The notes under the pieces are model-generated. The model was not told the DNA's origin and ran no database searches. It saw only the letters and a program-made list of their open reading frames with translations. The translations under genes were made by a program, and so were the position numbers. This document shows, in pieces, positions 48,691-60,408 of a DNA stretch of 64,000 bases (positions are counted from its first letter, which is position 1; each line of letters opens with the position of its first letter). This stretch comes from Parapristionchus giblindavisi (taxonomy: Eukaryota > Nematoda > Chromadorea > Rhabditida > Diplogasteridae), in the NCBI GenBank assembly GCA_943737045.1, contig CALSFV010000208.1, positions 372,001-436,000 of the forward strand, given 5' to 3'.

Positions 48691-51600
48691 TTAGCAAATA
48701 AGTTGTTGTGCCATAGAATCCTTGGAGAGTCGAACAGGAAGGAATCCGAGTTCTCCAGTCTCGGTACCGAAGTTCTCCGCGTGCACTCGAAGCTGCAATA
48801 ACATACCATATGATATAATTTCTATGTAATGTTGTATATTCGTAAATGTGGTCGTTTATATTGTTATAATCTCTGTATGATCACTGTGTATGTTTTGCCT
48901 TGTTGCATCGGCATTATATATCTTCATCAAAATACCTCATAATTGCCGGGTGGCAACTTCGTACAGCGAACTTTCCATTCCGGAGTTGTCTCTACATTTT
49001 CGATGCCTCCCTTCTTATAGAAACATTCGTTATCATCAGTGCAAATTGATAGAGAGAACGATCGAGATGAGAGGAATTCGTAGAAGCAGAAGTAGACTTC
49101 CTTCAATTGTATTTATTTAGTGACTAAGTGATGTAATTATAATTTGGTTTTCTCTTTCAAGCAATCAATGCACTCATGCAGAAAATTTTTATCATTAATT
49201 GCTGGGATCTTTTATATACCTGGTTTGACGGGATAGACACGGTTTCCGATACCAGAGTGAACTGCTTCTCTTTCATATCCGTGAATGGAGCCACCAGGAA
49301 TCGTTCGGCTGCAAGAATAATTGTATATTACTGATACCATGCAGTAGTTGTTATCTACCCCCTCCAGGTGAAGTGGTAATCGAGGTCTTTGGTGACGCAA
49401 CTCTCTTCGCTGATGCAATCTCCCATTGATTTCCTCCGGATGATCTCCAGAAGTTACAGTTCAAATAATCTAAACATTACATGAGTAATAAAGCAGGGAT
49501 TCTGGTTTGGGACCTCCACCGGAAGCCTCTTTCAACTCATAATCCCTATATGTAACCGGTCAACGGCCGTTTGATAGATTATTGAGTAGAGATACGGATT
49601 AAGGAATGGGAGAGAGAGGGAGAGAGAGATAGAGGAGAGAGAGAGAAGGAGAGGTAGAGATTATTCTGATCATGAGTCTTGCCACTTCCTCCCTTTCACT
49701 CGTTTGATTAGGCAACCAGAATCGGATGTAATCTCTGTACCTGTAGCATCGCAAGATATGGCGAGACATGTATCGAATACGGCTGATGGAGTCTCTTGTA
49801 CGGGAGCAGAAAGATCATTGGATGATAAGGGAGGAGATTGAACAAATGAAGATGAAGCTGAGGGAGGATATGCTTTGAAGGGATTCGATGGAGCATCGAT
49901 TGCCTCGATTGAGTTACGTTCAATAGTTGAATAATGAGCGATCGATGATGGTTGAGGAGCAACGACTGAAAACAATCATTTCATGTGATAGGCATGGTGA
50001 TATCCTCACCTGGTGCTTCCTCAGCGACCATTCCTCCGTAAGAAGGAAGCGCAATTGGATCAACAAGAGTGGGATGTTGATCTTTGTTATTGATAACTGT
50101 GGTGCAATCGAGAGTTCCATCTACTTGAATATCTTGTACGAAAAGAGCTCCTCCTTCAGGAGCCGCAAAGTTGTTTCCGTAGATTACAATCTGACAATAA
50201 TTAAATTAATGATCAAATCTTATTAATCAATGCACGAGATAAGATTTTAAATCTTATATTTTTCGGTTGCTATGCGCCCATACTAGTTCTTGTACTGCTA
50301 CATTTGTACATATAGATCAGTCGAAGTGATAGAAAATGAAAGTGCATTGGGAGTGAGTATCCGTGTTTGGAATAATAATGACTATTCCAATACAACTGAC
50401 GCCGTTCTCATTTCCACACTGACAATTTGCACTCTCTCTATGTATATCTCTAGCTCTCACTTTCTCTATATTGCTTTTAATAAAACATTATTCATAACTT
50501 TGGACATTTTAATGATATTAATTTAAATGCTCATATATTATGTTCTTCTACCCTCTAAATGACATTTATTATTTTAAAATTGTAAACGTCAGTTAAAGGG
50601 TGAGAATTCTATTGTTAAAGATCACTTCCTATCTGAATATTCTCATTGGAGAAAGTGAAGTGTCAACATGAAAACACCTCTGTCATATTTTGAAGTATTC
50701 ATTTTAAAGTAACTCACTTGTCCGGGTGCAGTAGCATCATCGGGAACAGGAACAGACACAGACATTGGCACTCCATTTCGGACTTCCAACTCTACACAGT
50801 TAACAAGAGGGAATCGAGCTTGATTCGTATTGCGCGAACACACCTAAATTGCCAAAATTAAATCAAATAAATATGATAAACGATGACTTGTAGTTTAGGC
50901 TGCGTCTCGAGAGTTCCAATACGACTCTTCCAGGCTGTGGCAGTAAGACGAAGACCAGGAGACACGCAGGGAAGTGTATCAGATACAAGTTGACCTCCTT
51001 CCCATCCACGACGCTGGGATGAGATGAGAGCACCCGCACCGATATCTATAATGAATAATGCACTAATTAGGTCAATCAAATTTTTGTTGTGCACAAAGAA
51101 ACAAAATAGCTAAAGGTCAGTTGTGTCTTGTATCCAAAACAACTACTAGTTCGCATTCCCTTAACAAACCAAATATTTTGACGACCACGGTAGGCAATAT
51201 TGCTCGAATTTCTCCATTGTACTTTGGAGAATTAGAGAAATCATAAATGTACCTGGACGAACTGAAGAACCGAGAGTTGCGTGCCATCTCTGAACATCAG
51301 GCATGGTCTTGCCCGATACCCAGTCCATCTCTTCCTCATTAGTGTTAGACCATCGACAGCCCTCATCGAGAGTGGCACAATTAAGCACGGCAGGATTACG
51401 AATCTAACAGAATAATTGCAAATGAGAACATAGTACTTCAAATAAGTACCTGATCGTGGTTGGCTTGAGATCGGAACGGTCCTACTCTACCGTAGTTGTA
51501 GGGATAACCGAGTCCTCCTAGGCCTATTCCAGGTATACCAAGTGCTCCTCCTGTGACATTTTCATATCAATGAATGAGAGTGAATTATTGGCGTACGACT

Positions 51601-51732
51601 TCAATAAATAAATAAAATATAGTACACACCTAGAGGGTTATATGGGTTGTAGCCAAGTCCAATGCCCGGCAGACATGCCCTTGCAAGTGTTGAAATGGAA
51701 AGGAGAACGGAGAGAGACGAGCAGAGTCTCAT
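48691..51732 (-). CDS. Secreted MAM-like two-repeat protein (copy A)
   Basis: Secreted protein of about 505 aa. Exons: 51630-51732, 51450-51550, 51253-51403, 50882-51045, 50718-50843, 50010-50190, 49741-49965, 49359-49469, 49220-49308, 48936-49100, 48691-48792; phases close throughout. Signal peptide MRLCSSLSVLLSISTLARAC, then a Gly/Leu/Pro-rich spacer (GIPGIGLGGLGYPYNYG). Module 1: LNCATLDEGCRWSNTNEEEM, DWVSGK, ALISSQRRGWEGGQ, LRLTATAWKSR, VIYGNNFAAPEGGALFVQDI. A Pro/Ser-rich linker of about 60 residues follows. Module 2: YLNCNFWRSSGGNQWEI, VYFCFYEFLSSRS, WKVRCTKLPPGNYE, RVHAENFGTETGELGF, ending QQLIC. Assigned to MAM by the Cys/Trp pattern; not matched to a named worm gene. An alternative donor at the 49359 exon end would shift the linker slightly. 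Confidence 0.7.
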
Positions 51733-52402
51733 GGCAACTACCGATGAAATGATTGAGCGGAATCGAATGAGATAGAGGAGATATATACGACGATAGGCCC
51801 TTCCCCCTTTGATGCTTGATCTTCCCCCACCCCTTGTATATTACTCCTACCTACTGTAGAGATAGGAGAACCTGTCTATCTCTCTCTCTATCTATGTCTC
51901 TATATCTCCTCCCTTGAGGGGATTGAAACTGTTCCCATTGTGGAATATGTGTGTATGTCTGTAGCCTTCATCATAATCTCTCGTGCCTTCCCTTTCGTCT
52001 CTTTCTATTCAATTGTGATACATGGCAATCGAGTATAGATCTCTCCTGTCTTTATGGCAAGTGGATTAAGAAGGATATTACCATAGTTGAATGAATATAG
52101 GGGGGGAGGAAGGCCCCCCTTCCGGTCGTATGATTCAGATTAGGATAAAGTTGGGAGAGGAAATAGATATGGTCGTGAGAAGAGGAAGGAAGCAAAGGAA
52201 GGGCGCAGTAGAAGAAGAGGGACACACACAGTAGGAGATATCTAAGGCACGGGGCGCATGTACGTACCCACAATCAAATAAGGACTGGGAGTGGAGAAGA
52301 AGCCAATTGGATGAGACAACAAAACGAGAAGAAGGCGACTAACGAAGAGAAATTGATCATCTACGAACAAAAAAGATACATATATGTGCACAATTTGAAT
52401 AT

Positions 52403-53383
52403 TTACAATTGTTCTTCAGTTTCATCTTCTACATCAAAACTATGAATGCTCTTGCCCGCATCATCGTCGTTGTGACTTTCACTTAAACTTTTCGAATCAA
52501 CATCTAAATCGATATGAACAATATTAATCGGGACGACGATTCGCGATGTTTCCTTCTTGGCGTATCGTCGAATCGTTTGCCGTGTAGTCGACCACACTTT
52601 CTTGGCCACAGTTGGTTCGGTCTATAATAGAGTCAGATTAATCTGTCAGTGATGGATGGAGTACTTCCGGGGGGGATATAAACCAATCGTGAGAGAAACT
52701 CCTTAGCCCTTAGAAGACTAAAGAAGAGAGAAAGAGTATTGTTTAGTACCTGCTCATCGTTTCCTACGAGGCAAAAAGCGAGAGCGACCACGACAACAAC
52801 AACCGAAACCAGTGCCTGCAAATTCAATTACCTGTAAATTTCTGCAAATTTCAATTCCATAGTAATTAATTTTGAAATAGCATCAATAATTCATGATAAT
52901 TTGGATGTCTGTCGTACACAAAACCCTGCTCGCTGTTTTTGAATAAATCATTTGTTGTTCAGGTAAGGATTCGCTCTAACGAGCAACATGATCTCCGCAT
53001 TACACGCATGTTTCGAAACATGCAACGGACGAGTATACCGTATCTCTAACGAGAAATATGAAGCTTATTACGCATTCGAATATTCTCTTGAAATATACGC
53101 AACTAATCTGTTTATTTATTTAAATTTAAATTATTTTCATCGCTAAGGAAGTTTCGTTCTGGATGAATGCTTTGCCTTCCTTAAAGGGTCTACTTGGTAG
53201 ATTGAAAAAGAAAGAGGAGGAAGAGGAAGTATTAGGACTCACCAAATATAGACCAGCCCCATACTGTTCGATATCGTAGATGGCAAGAATGATTCCGAGT
53301 GAGAGAAGAGTTACAGTGAGACAGAAGATGATTATGAGTATATGATGAGTAGATAACCATGGACAATGAAGACGAGGAGCCAT
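52403..53383 (-). CDS. Small membrane protein, two predicted helices
   Basis: Exons 53243-53383, 52750-52815 and 52403-52621 join in phase 0 to give 141 aa. Helix 1 is ILIIIFCLTVTLLSLGIILA, helix 2 is ALVSVVVVVVALAFCLV; both are followed by a basic then acidic cytosolic-type tail (KKVWSTTRQTIRRYAKKE ... DVEDETEEQL). No known domain. The tail has clustered Ser and Asp/Glu suited to kinase sites, an inference only. Exon 2 carries a GTT/GTC-rich Val run. I do not recognise the family; the small exon 2 makes the model moderately uncertain. Confidence 0.55.
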
Positions 53384-53902
53384 TGATATATGATGGAATG
53401 AAGGAGAAGACGTTACATGGAAGGACTTCTGAAGAGAGAGAGAATGGATAATGAGAATAGGTAATAAGTGAATGACACCAGACTAAGAGACGAGAGGTCC
53501 TTTATGGAACTATTCTTTCGTCAAAACAACATGTGAGAGATGTATAGAAGGCACACGGAGAAGGGAGGAGCAAGGAGTAGACGAAGAGAATGGATTGAAG
53601 GATACATAGAGAAAGAGTGTAGAAGGAGAGAAGACAATCATTAACTTCTCGTACTACCATCAATCTAGGAGAGGAGAGACATGCACTACTCAATCTATAT
53701 TATGAAGTGTGTGATGAAGAGTTGAACAATAGATGGAGAATAAGAATCCTAACAATAAGTGGCAAGCATATTCAGCGTCTTTCTTCTAGAGGACCATTTC
53801 CACTCATTCTTACCCAAGTATCATTAAAACAATTTTACGAGAGACAGAATGGACTGGGAAAACACTTAGAGTAAAATGGAAAGAAAGATGTTTTATTACT
53901 CG

Positions 53903-55064
53903 TCATAGAAGGAGGAGGGATGAAATAAGGCAAAAGGGCAATAGAGGGGAAATGAATGAAGATGAGGAAGGAGATGACCATGGATATTTCATATCCCGAT
54001 GAGGTGGAGGAGTGTGTGTGAGATCCCAGTTACGACAGCAATCTAGTCCACAACAGTACTGAGAATAGCGTTGACATCTTAAAGAAAATGTTTAGAAAAT
54101 ACCCCTCATTAAACATTCGGATCTCGTGTCATATTTGAGAATTGACACGAGTCATGCGAGTCCTTGAGTTATTAATAAGTAAGGAATCGTACTGATAGAA
54201 ATATAGATACCGTCCATTAAGATTTCGTGGTAAAGTACAAAGAATTTCGGAGCAGTTCTTGTGCTCAAAGCAGAAGGGTGATGCTAGCCGCATCGTAACT
54301 CATCTGACCAATATTTGATATGATAAATTATGTACAACGTACTGATAGATAATTTCAAATATCGGAGAACCGTCTTCGTAATATAAATCTTTTCGTTCTT
54401 CAGGAGTCATCGTATAGGAACAAGTATCTCTCGTCGCTAAATAGTATTCGTTGTCCTGAAAGAACAATGAGAATAGTGCAAATGCTTAGACTGTTCAGAA
54501 ATAATGAGTTTTCTTACGTATACGAAAGTACTAGTTCAACTATATTTGGGCGCATCGGTTCGAATGAGCCAATGCAAACCACGGCCTGAGAACAGCTGTA
54601 ACCTTTCCATATATGTTTATTTATCCACTGAAAAATGAGCACTATGAAATGATGTGTACGCCTCACCATGTAGTAATATCGGTTCCCGAACCAGTAACTG
54701 CGTCTGAACTTCTCCAAGTAAACCCGATCATTGTATCCCTTGACACGGAACACAGCGAAGCCTTTGAGCACCAAAAGTGTCATAAGATTGTACGCTTCAA
54801 TATTGATAAGGGGATTTCCATCTGTAGCATAAGTACCGGACAGACTTCTGAAAACGGAAACACACTTTAATTGTTCAATAACGAATGAATTTACCTCGTC
54901 TGATTAGCGGTTGTCGGAGGGAAATTGACGATTTGCCTGAATTTCCTCGTTTATAATAGTTTATACATTGAGGAAGAATATTAAAACCTTCGTTTGTGTT
55001 TAGCCTCAACGTTGAGCGCAATGAGAAAGAGAAGTATGAGTAGAAGAGGATTGATAGTGGACAT
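53903..55064 (-). CDS. CX-module secreted protein
   Basis: Secreted Cys-containing protein of about 210 aa. Exons: 54988-55064, 54895-54936, 54667-54847, 54583-54627, 54343-54455, 53903-54077. Signal peptide STINPLLLILLFLIALNVEA. The core RSYWFGNRYYYMW...SCSQ...C SYTMTPEERKDLYYEDGSP, then YQCQRYSQYCCGLDCCRNW matches the nematode CX module (aromatic YYY segment, C.Y, CC..xCC end). The last exon adds a Ser/Pro stretch and a hydrophobic end (PLLPFCLISSLLLL), which suggests membrane or GPI anchoring. Family members have no assigned biochemical role. The donor of the 54583 exon (GCC|GTGG) is weak, and reading on to 54514 would instead truncate the protein. Confidence 0.7.
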
Positions 55065-56963
55065 GAATGGCCGTAAGACAAGAAATGAAAGACGTGTGGT
55101 GGCTAGGCACTATACGATAAGCAAATAGTAAGAAGAAGGGCACATGGGTCGATAGATGACTAATGCACACATGTTTGTATTTGTTTATCAGTGACCTCGA
55201 CTCATTTAATATGCTTGATAACCCTTTGATCTATGATCGATATCTGAGATAAAGCTGATCAGTTGATATCATCAAACATCCTTTCATCAATTCCTATTCT
55301 TTAACCCATTTGCAATAATGACTGAGAACGAGTGTAAAATTAAATAATAATTTACTTTTCCTCTTGTTTTCCAAAATGTCTGTGTCTATTCTGTGCTATT
55401 CTTGCACAGTCAAAACATTCAGACGTGCTGACTAATTCGCTGGCTTTTAAAGTATCGTAAATTACTGCACAGTTCGAATGCAACGCCTGAAGCTTTACTT
55501 ATGTGTGCTACAATTCGTTCGACGCGTCCCTTGTAAATAAATCCCTTTTCCAAAGACAAACAAACGAATATAAGTAAACTAAAACAGAAGTGTAATATGA
55601 TGTGAAACAAGGAAGTTGTGATGCATGTATGCTAGGGAAAGCAGCACTTACTCTCTAGGAAGAGCAAATAATCTGATATGCAAAAGAATATAGACTGTAG
55701 TATTTTCCTTTTAGAACATAAACACTTCTGATGAAGTATCACGTCATTGTAATAGTTTTATATGGAATTATTTATTACAAATTATCTAATTGCAGAACGC
55801 CTCGCTTCATTATAATATGAAAACGAGGAACTTGATATAGCCATGGCAGGAAATGAATTCAGCAATGGAGTGATAAATAATGATAGTGGAATGAGCTATG
55901 AAAAAAGAGACAATGGATTAAAAATCCTGCTGCCCATACGAATAAGTCCACAACGAGTGCTGCGTAACTTGGTTTTTGCTACTAACGATGTTAAAAAAAA
56001 GTATTTAGTTTATGGAAGAGTAGTTGTTACTCATTTAGTTTCGACGTTGATTAGTCCGTGTGTAGCACCATTGAAAAAAGATTACCCATTCAATTAATTG
56101 AACCCGGATTCGCTCTGAACAACCATCGATGTTGCCATAAACAGGAAGGTACAGAAATCTGCTTTCGTATTCCATTTGCTCCATTTGCTTCAAATCTGAC
56201 GATCAGTGGCAGGGTTTACTACTGGCCATGAATAATTGGTATATGACCAACAACCAATCGAAAGCCTGGAAGATTGGTGTTGGTCAGAATCCAGGAGATG
56301 TCGCTAAACAGAACCTTCCAGCGTCAAAATAATGCTTAATCTCGTGATCAATTTATGTCACTTAACTGCGTGTGGTAATGTTATATCATGTACATTATCT
56401 ACAATTACATATACTGCGATTGAGTCCCTCGACTCTGGCAATACTCTCTCGCTTTCTTTGTCAACGAGAGGCCGGAGAGTAAAATTAGCTGTGTGTGCGC
56501 ATTTAAATATAAAAAAAATTATCTGTTCCATTCTCATTCTCAATCTAATACGAATTTCTCAAGTAATAATTACAAGTCTGTAGAGATCTTTATAATATAA
56601 TTTTGGCACCTTTAATCTAAATCAACACATACATTCATTGGCATATTCATTGTCAACATATTTGTGCATTGATATGACTGGATCATCGGACCACAGATCA
56701 TGTTATGATTGTCCTTCTTATTACGAAAGTGATAGGAGATGAGATTAATGGATAGACATTTGTTGATTGAAGGAGAGATAGGAACTGTTTACGGCGGACC
56801 ATCCTCTCCCCAGGGAAGAAGTGAAATAAGAAGAATAAAGGGGAGAATAAGGTACGAAGATGGGGGATATAGAGAAAGAGGAGGAGATCTAACCGACCTC
56901 ATTAGAGAAGAAGAAGAAGAAGAATTGACTGAGTCAGTCAAGAGATAGGAAGCGCTTGCAATC
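55065..56963. other. Intergenic, 1.9 kb, with an unassigned open frame
   Basis: Divergent promoter region between the CX gene (-) and the lustrin gene (+). An 84-codon plus-strand frame at 55843-56097 (MAGNEFSNGVINNDSG start) and open stretches at 56145-56331 read like coding sequence, but they do not join by clear splice sites and match no family I know. They may be gene debris. Confidence 0.4.
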
Positions 56964-59643
56964 ATGCGAGGGATATTCTCGCTGCTTCTTCTGATTTCTA
57001 CATGCGTCGCACAAAACTCTAGAGGTACAGTTAGCTTTATATAATCAAAGCCCTTGTATGTGATCTTTGTCCTTTCCAGCTTTTCCCGGAGTGAATTCTC
57101 AGATGATCTCTGTGCCACAATGTCCCAATGGCGAACCACCACGATTAGATCGACAAGGAGCGCCCATCCAGTGTCTTCCAGGTACTGTAACCAATCCTTA
57201 TTCATAATACTTGATTAATCGTCATCAGGTGCTGGTCAACACTCGGTTTGTGGCCCTGTTCACACTTGTTTCTTCTCTGGTATGAACTACATGTGCTGTC
57301 CAACGAATGAGCCACCAGCTGATGCTCAGCCGGTACGATCATTTTATATTATCGATCTTTTTTGGGATCACGAGTCGGATTATTCCGTTTTAATGACCTA
57401 TGTGATCAAGATATCAAGAGTTAGAGATAATGAGGGACTACGAATTTTATTCGCAAATCTTTCCGATTCTAAGTATATTACATGCAGGTCTGCCCAAATG
57501 GTCTTATGACAGTCACCGACAACCGCAATCATGTTGTCCGCTGCATTCCCGGAAGGAAGGCGTGCCCTGCGGTTAGTTGATCGACAATATCGATTTTTTA
57601 TAGCGACTCATAATTGGTAAGTTCATAAAAAGAAATGATGGCTATGCAGGGTGGCCAACTATGTCTTCATACCGGCCGTGAACGTGAGCATGTATGCTGT
57701 AAGAAGTTCCTTGCTCGTCCCTCAACTCCTAAGCCCGAATCAGGCCCTCTCGATGCTGGACACGATGAAATTGTACCCAAGTCAGTTCAAACTTTTACTT
57801 TTCATTCTATCAATCGGATCTTGTCGAATTGAAAATGTCATTTCACTTTCTATTCGCTTCTTCTTTCACTTACTCTCGGATCCTTCTTCTTTCCAGTTCC
57901 TGTCCCTTTCTCTTTCTCATTTCTAGCACTTCATCAAGTGAAAGTTCCTTCCTTTTCTCTAATTTCTCTCTACTTATCTCACCCCCTCTCTATCTAACGC
58001 AAAACCCGTTTATTCCCGACTTTTACAGGGTTAGCTGCCCCGCCAAATCGCTCGCCGTGTTGAATGCTGCCGGAAATACCATTCCCTGCAGTGCTACCAA
58101 GCCATGCCCTGGTGTAAGTTGACAAACTTTCCATAATTTCGCATGCTAATCGATTTGTTGATCATTTTATGACAACAAGATAAAGAAGATAAACTAATTG
58201 CAGGTCAGCCACATTTGCTTCGGAACAACGAAGAGAGCTATCTGCTGTCAGGAGCAGGCTTCCAAGCATATCACCTTTCCTAAGGGACACATGATCGATC
58301 ATGAATCAGGCGCTCATGGTGTGTCCGATGAGGCTGAAGTAGCTCATGACAAAGCGATCAAGGAATCTATCAAGAGGAAACATGTTAAGGATAGTGGAAA
58401 GGTCCGTTATAACAGTGTACATTAACCCAATTATTCTTACGATCATTTTATGATATTTTCGTAACCCTCCGACTGTTACATTAGCTATAGTATAACTATA
58501 GTAACCCAGCGGTTCTTACAGTAAGTTAGTAAAACGAGATGCATAGTAGTAAGATGAAATGAAAGATATGCATGTTTGTAGGTTGATAAGAGAAAGCAAT
58601 TCCTTGATGAAGTTCAACCAACGATGAACGATGGAGAGATGAGCATGAAACAAGAACCAACGATGAACGACGGAGAGATGACCATGAAGCAAGGACCAAG
58701 AAAAGTGAAGAAATTAAGGAGGACAACAACTACTACTACTCCTTCTACTACTACAACAACTACTACGACCACTACTTCTGCTTCAACGATCGCTTCTCCT
58801 GTAAGTTAACAACAAACGTTTGTTAATGATTCATTGTCTCTTTATTACTTGTATAAATTGTCCTGCTAACTTTTTTTTATCTTTGTGACAACATTTAGTT
58901 GACAACCGATCAATATCGTTGGTCAATTTTTGTCTTTGCGAGCTTAAAATGATACGCGTATGTAAATTGGTATCGTATTTTATATTATTACAGGACGAGT
59001 ACGAGTACTACTACGTTGATGAGAATGGAAACGAAGAGACTACAACTGCTTCCACTACCACCACTACAACCACGACGACTGAAGCACCCGTTAGTAGAAG
59101 AATGAAGAAAAGAAAGCAGAAGACGACCACGACGCCGTCCACTGACGAAGTTGATGAGGAAGAAGAACATAAATCCAGGATTGCTGAAGAGATCGTTGAT
59201 GATAGAGCCGCAGTTCTGGATAAGAGCTTCGAGAGTGGAGAAACTCTCTTCAAGAATCGACCAAAAGCTGAGGAGGTATGCTTTTAACGGGATAACGGTT
59301 TACGGTATACAGTAAGACAAAGCAGTTTACTGTAATTATTCAGATCGACGACAATGCCATCACTGAGCCGCAATTCGCCCGTCCTCGCGCTAGAGCCGCC
59401 AAGACTCTGACTGGACCAACCATGGCCGACACAATACAGAGAAGGTCGATGGCTCAGAAATACATCATGCGACATATCCGAAATGGATGGCCCTATAACG
59501 ATAACTATTATCGACCTGGTAAGTCCTCCTCTGGCTCCACCCACTTTTCCTTCCTTGCGAATATATTTCCTTCAAGTGTGAAATGTACCCATTCAGATGT
59601 AACCGAAGCCCCCGAGTCTCCATCTGCTCCATTCGTTCACTAA
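56964..59643 (+). CDS. Lustrin Cys-rich repeat protein with Thr-rich mucin-like segments
   Basis: Secreted extracellular protein of 495 aa, probably cuticle or matrix. Exons: 56964-57024, 57080-57181, 57229-57332, 57488-57571, 57650-57780, 58029-58113, 58204-58401, 58582-58800, 58994-59275, 59344-59518, 59597-59643. Signal peptide [17 protein letters not shown]. Three lustrin-type Cys repeats: C.NGEPPRL...[17 protein letters not shown]...[13 protein letters not shown]...VRCIPG..ACPAGGQLCL...[13 protein letters not shown]...[16 protein letters not shown]...AICCQ. A Lys/His/Glu-rich stretch follows, then a 13-residue motif repeated twice (PTMNDGEM(S/T)MKQ), then two Thr runs ([20 protein letters not shown] and [14 protein letters not shown]) likely O-glycosylated, separated by an acidic Tyr-rich patch ([15 protein letters not shown]). 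The C-terminus is basic and includes dibasic RRMKKRKQK sites. Confidence 0.85.
58618..58695 (+). repeat. 39-bp in-frame tandem duplication in the lustrin gene
   Basis: Units at 58618-58656 and 58657-58695 differ at a few bases and each encode PTMNDGEM(S/T)MKQ plus Glu or Gly. Confidence 0.9.
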
Positions 59644-60408
59644 AGGAGAGGAAGGGAGAGAGAGAGAGAGAGGAATACTCTCTTTCACTCTAATATATTC
59701 CGAACCCACGTCACTCCTCTCCTTGCATCCCCTTCTACGTGTGTACATAGTAATATTCCATGCTCTCGAACCAGTGTTGTCATAATAATATTTGATCCAT
59801 AATCATTCCATAATCTTTTGTGTCCTTCTCCTGTGCAATTCAGGCCTTTCTATCATCTCATCTCGCGGTAATAAACTATATTTATATGAATGTTCTGCTG
59901 GCTTTCTTCCTCGTAATCCTCTATACGCAATCCTTCTACTGAGTATACCTCATTTCGTACATAGTAAATGAAACTGAGATCGATACATGTCAAGAGGGGA
60001 TATCTAATACTTCTACTAAGGGAGAAGGGGTTTGACCCTCCTTTCTCTAGCATGGCCCTATAATTATATCGCTACTGGAATGTCTAAATTTTCACCTTTA
60101 AAACATCGGACAAAGTTGCATGATTCATTATTTATTTAAATGTGCGAAAAGTAGATCGCTAACGACGTAGAGTTGAGATGTCTTCGTGGCAAACAGTCAC
60201 AATTGGCACTACAACGGAGTGGTTAGCTAGACTTGTGCTCTTTAGCAGACAGGGCTGTCACCCATCTCTCTCTACGTAGTTATAATTGCAGTCTGCCTCC
60301 ATTTAAGTCTCCTTTTTCCAAACGCAAAGTATACACTTTGTTCACTGTCTTCGAACATACACGTTTGCTTTATGTTTCAGTGCTATTTCAGTTATATATT
60401 TTAGGGAG
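59644..60408. other. Intergenic between lustrin gene and hid-1
   Basis: 765 bp. A short (GA)n run at 59656-59674 follows the stop. No gene seen; it should contain the hid-1 promoter. Confidence 0.55.
60391..60404 (+). promoter_or_regulatory. Candidate trans-splice acceptor before hid-1
   Basis: TATATATTTTAG ends four bases before the hid-1 ATG at 60409, the usual position of a spliced-leader acceptor in nematodes. A second TTTCAG lies at 60375-60380. Confidence 0.4.

Noticed and set aside
54240..54305. Extra exon of the CX-module gene with three Cys
   Set aside because: No acceptor gives the right phase, while joining 54343 directly to 54077 restores the CX motif.
59011..59253. Antisense Val/Ser-rich frame
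   Set aside because: Mirror of the Thr-rich exon of the lustrin gene; no independent evidence.
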